Source of the DNA: CAXXOK01 sp964584315 | Lineage (GTDB): Bacteria > Bacillota > Clostridia > Christensenellales > Aristaeellaceae | Reading direction: 5' to 3' | DNA: 64,000 nucleotides | Assembly (NCBI GenBank): GCA_964584315.1 | Contig: CAZOZO010000011.1 | Coordinates: 1 to 64,000, forward strand | Position numbers and translations under genes: made by a program | In this document: one piece after another, positions 62,094 through 64,000 of the stretch | Layout of the letters: each line of letters starts with the position of its first letter | Numbering within the stretch: the stretch's first letter is position 1 | Notes under the pieces: model-generated | What the model saw: only the letters and a program-made list of their open reading frames with translations | What the model was told of the DNA's origin: nothing | Databases searched by the model: none

Positions 62094-62783
62094 ATGAAGG
62101 TCGATTTTTCCAAGGTTGTAGAGCTGAGCCACAGCATGCGCGCCGGTCAGGAACCCTTCATGCTCAACGTGAACCTGTTTGACGTAAACGATCTGGGCGA
62201 GCGCGGCGAGCCGCACAGCGAAGGCGTGTGGTACGTGGCGGCGGACGTGAGCTTTTCCACCCACTGCGGCACGCACATCGAGTTTCCCCTTCACCACTGG
62301 AAGGGCGGCGACGACGCGATGACCTACCCGCTCACCCAGATGATCGGCGAGTGCCAGGTGCTGGATTTCGTGGGCAAACAGGCGGGCGAGGGCATCACGC
62401 TTGCCGAGATGCAGCAAAAGGCTGCCGCCGTGCGCGAAGGCGATATCGTGTTCATCCGCACCGATTTTGACAAGAAGTGGCGCACCGAGGACTGGGAACC
62501 CTTCCCCTTTATCGAGACCGACGCGCTGGAGTGGCTGCTGGACACCAAGAAGATTAAGGCCATCGGCTCGGACGCGACCTCCATCGAGGACCTGAGCAAG
62601 CTGGACCAGCCCAACCACACCGCCTGCTTCAGCCGCGGCGTGGCGATCATCGAATCGCTCAAGAACCTTTCCAAGATCGAAAACGGCCGCGCGCTGGTAT
62701 TCATCCTGCCCATCCGCATCAAAGGCATCGACGCGTGCCCGTCGCGCATCATCGCCATCAACTACGGCGGCATCATCGCCTGA
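62094..62783 (+). CDS. Cyclase-family metal-dependent hydrolase (KynB-like)
   Basis: 229 residues. The motif STHCGTHIEFPLHH (H57, H61, E63, H67/H68) is the HxGTHxDxPxH metal site of the cyclase/kynurenine formamidase/isatin hydrolase family, with Glu in place of the usual Asp. DLSHSM-like ELSHSMRAG at the start and IGSDATSIEDL in the second half also fit. Within a sugar operon it may hydrolyse or cyclise a lactone, amide or ester derivative of the substrate; the reaction is unknown. RBS GGGAGG. Confidence 0.82.
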   Translation: MKVDFSKVVELSHSMRAGQEPFMLNVNLFDVNDLGERGEPHSEGVWYVAADVSFSTHCGTHIEFPLHHWKGGDDAMTYPLTQMIGECQVLDFVGKQAGEGITLAEMQQKAAAVREGDIVFIRTDFDKKWRTEDWEPFPFIETDALEWLLDTKKIKAIGSDATSIEDLSKLDQPNHTACFSRGVAIIESLKNLSKIENGRALVFILPIRIKGIDACPSRIIAINYGGIIA

Positions 62784-62821
62784 GCGCCGCGCGACCCGCG
62801 GCCTCACGGAAAGGAACACGC

Positions 62822-63709
62822 ATGAAACTCGGTTTGAACCTGTCGTTCGCCACCAAGCGCTGGCTGAAGCCGGAACACCTCGCCCGCCTGTGCGCGGAGG
62901 TGTTCCGCGTGAGCAGCGTGCAGTTCACCTTTGACCTGATCGACCCGTGGTGGCCCAAGCTCAAGCGCCGCGAGCTGGCCACCGCCTACCGCGAAGCGTT
63001 CCAAAGCCGCGGCATCGAGATCGCCTCCGCGTTTGGCGGCGTGGCCAGCTATACCTACGCGCAGCTGCTGGCCCCCACGCAGGAGCAGCGCGACATCTCC
63101 CTCGCGTTTTGGAAGCGCGCCGTAGACCTGACCGCAGAGCTGGGCGCCAAGAGCCTCGGCACCCCCATCGGCGGCATGAGCTATGAGGACTGGCACGACC
63201 CCGCCGCCACCCGCGCGCTGTACCGGAGCGCGCAGGAGGCGCTGCGCGAGCTGGCCGCCTATGGCAAAACCAAAGGCCTGAGCGAAATTTTGATCGAGGC
63301 CACGCCGCTGCCCGCGGAGATACTGTGCACGCCGCAAGCCGCAAGGCAGTTCGTGGCCGAGCTGGACGGCAACACCGCCATCCCCGTGCGCCTGCTGATC
63401 GACTGGGGCCACGCGCTGTGCGTGCGCGTGCCCAAAACCTCGCACGACATGGCGCAGTGGCTTTCCATCTGCGCGCCATATGTGGGCGGCATCCATTTGC
63501 AGCAGACCGACGGCCTGTGGGACAGGCACTGGGATTTTACCGCGGATGGGCTAGTGACCCCCGCGCTGCTGCATGAGGTGGCCGCGCAGGCGGGCATCGA
63601 GGATGTGACGCAGTACCTGGAGGTCGTGACCATCTTCGAGGATGACGACGACGAGGTGCTGGCCCGCATGACCGCGTCCATGGAACACCTGCACAGCGTG
63701 TTCGCGTGA
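62822..63709 (+). CDS. TIM-barrel sugar-phosphate isomerase/epimerase, EryC-like
   Basis: 295 residues, ATG 62822 with AAAGGAA upstream. KLGLNLSFATKRWLKPEHLARL and VQFTFDLIDPWWP resemble, from memory, the EryC-type tetrulose-phosphate epimerases of the AP-endonuclease-2 superfamily. EILIEATPLPAE and RLLIDWGHALC carry the expected Glu and Asp/His metal ligands, and GGIHLQQTD gives another. It probably inverts or isomerises a ketose (phosphate) in this pathway. The family is broad, so the exact reaction needs testing. Confidence 0.75.
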   Translation: MKLGLNLSFATKRWLKPEHLARLCAEVFRVSSVQFTFDLIDPWWPKLKRRELATAYREAFQSRGIEIASAFGGVASYTYAQLLAPTQEQRDISLAFWKRAVDLTAELGAKSLGTPIGGMSYEDWHDPAATRALYRSAQEALRELAAYGKTKGLSEILIEATPLPAEILCTPQAARQFVAELDGNTAIPVRLLIDWGHALCVRVPKTSHDMAQWLSICAPYVGGIHLQQTDGLWDRHWDFTADGLVTPALLHEVAAQAGIEDVTQYLEVVTIFEDDDDEVLARMTASMEHLHSVFA

Positions 63710-63747
63710 GCGCGGCACACACGGAAGTAATCAAAGGAGGTGATGGC

Positions 63748-64000
63748 TTGCATACCGTAGCCATCGGGTGCGACCCCAACGCGGCGGAAGCCAAGCGGGA
63801 GCTGATCGCGTTTTTGCAGGAGCAGGGCCACACCGTAACGGATTTCGGCAGTGACGACCCCATCTACGCCAACGTGGCCGTCGAGGTGGCGCGGGCCGTG
63901 GCCGCCGGCACCTATGACCGCGGCATCCTGATCTGCGGCACGGGCATCGGCGTTTCGCTGGCCGCCAACAAAGTCAAGGGCGCTTACGCCGCGCTGCTGA
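63748..64000 (+). CDS. rpiB: RpiB/LacAB-type sugar-phosphate isomerase (3' end outside window)
   Basis: 84 codons are visible from a TTG at 63748; AAAGGAGG 7 nt upstream decides this start, since the nearby ATG leads to an immediate stop. HTVAIGCDPNAAEAKRELIAF is the RpiB start with GCDPNA in place of the ribose-5-phosphate isomerase GSDHAG. YDRGILICGTGIGVSLAANK holds the catalytic Cys of RpiB. The altered N-terminal motif resembles relatives acting on tetrulose phosphates (DerI/EryI type) more than true ribose-5-phosphate isomerase; this is from memory of the families. Confidence 0.85.
   Translation, partial: MHTVAIGCDPNAAEAKRELIAFLQEQGHTVTDFGSDDPIYANVAVEVARAVAAGTYDRGILICGTGIGVSLAANKVKGAYAALL

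Overview
The window comes from a GC-rich Firmicute, most likely Clostridia (possibly a Christensenellales-type lineage; this is inferred from gene content and style, not proven). Signs are an oxygen-independent class III ribonucleotide reductase, a flavodoxin/4Fe-4S fusion protein, strong GGAGG ribosome binding sites, some GTG and TTG starts, and a phage of the kind common in gut Clostridia.

Layout. Positions 1-8.9 kb are chromosome: the 3' end of gyrA, a converging pair of redox genes, a 2-kb gene-free stretch with many DnaA-box-like nonamers (a candidate replication origin), nrdD under a strong promoter with NrdR-like boxes, an orphan membrane protein, and tRNA-Thr(CGU) and tRNA-Pro(CGG). 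From 8990 to 47248 lies a complete-looking prophage of about 38.2 kb, inserted in the tRNA-Pro gene and bounded by a 54-bp direct repeat (attL/attR). It encodes integrase, CI-like repressor, Bro-type antirepressor, primase-helicase, SSB, a sigma-like late regulator, HNH/TerS/TerL, an HK97-type head, a siphovirus tail (with a programmed -1 frameshift in the tail chaperone), baseplate and fibre genes, endolysin and holin. Three AT-richer cargo modules sit in it: a ParB-domain protein plus Dam-type methyltransferase (18.6-21.1 kb), a DEDD exonuclease-BRCT protein (30.7-31.6 kb), and a Panacea-domain antitoxin with a large membrane protein (44.7-46.5 kb). These are the best candidates for little-described defence, counter-defence or toxin-antitoxin functions.

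After attR the chromosome resumes with two C69-family dipeptidases (one cytosolic, one exported), a lipid-anchored phosphatidylserine-decarboxylase-like protein and an exported PEBP-like protein. From 54.1 kb to the end runs a long sugar operon: RpiR regulator, split transketolase (C-half gene first), FGGY kinase, ribose-type ABC importer, cyclase-family metal hydrolase, a TIM-barrel epimerase resembling EryC, and an RpiB-type isomerase cut by the window end. Together these suggest uptake and phosphorylation of an uncommon short or branched sugar or polyol, isomerisation to an aldose phosphate such as erythrose-4-phosphate, and entry into the pentose phosphate pool through the dedicated transketolase. 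The substrate cannot be fixed from sequence alone.
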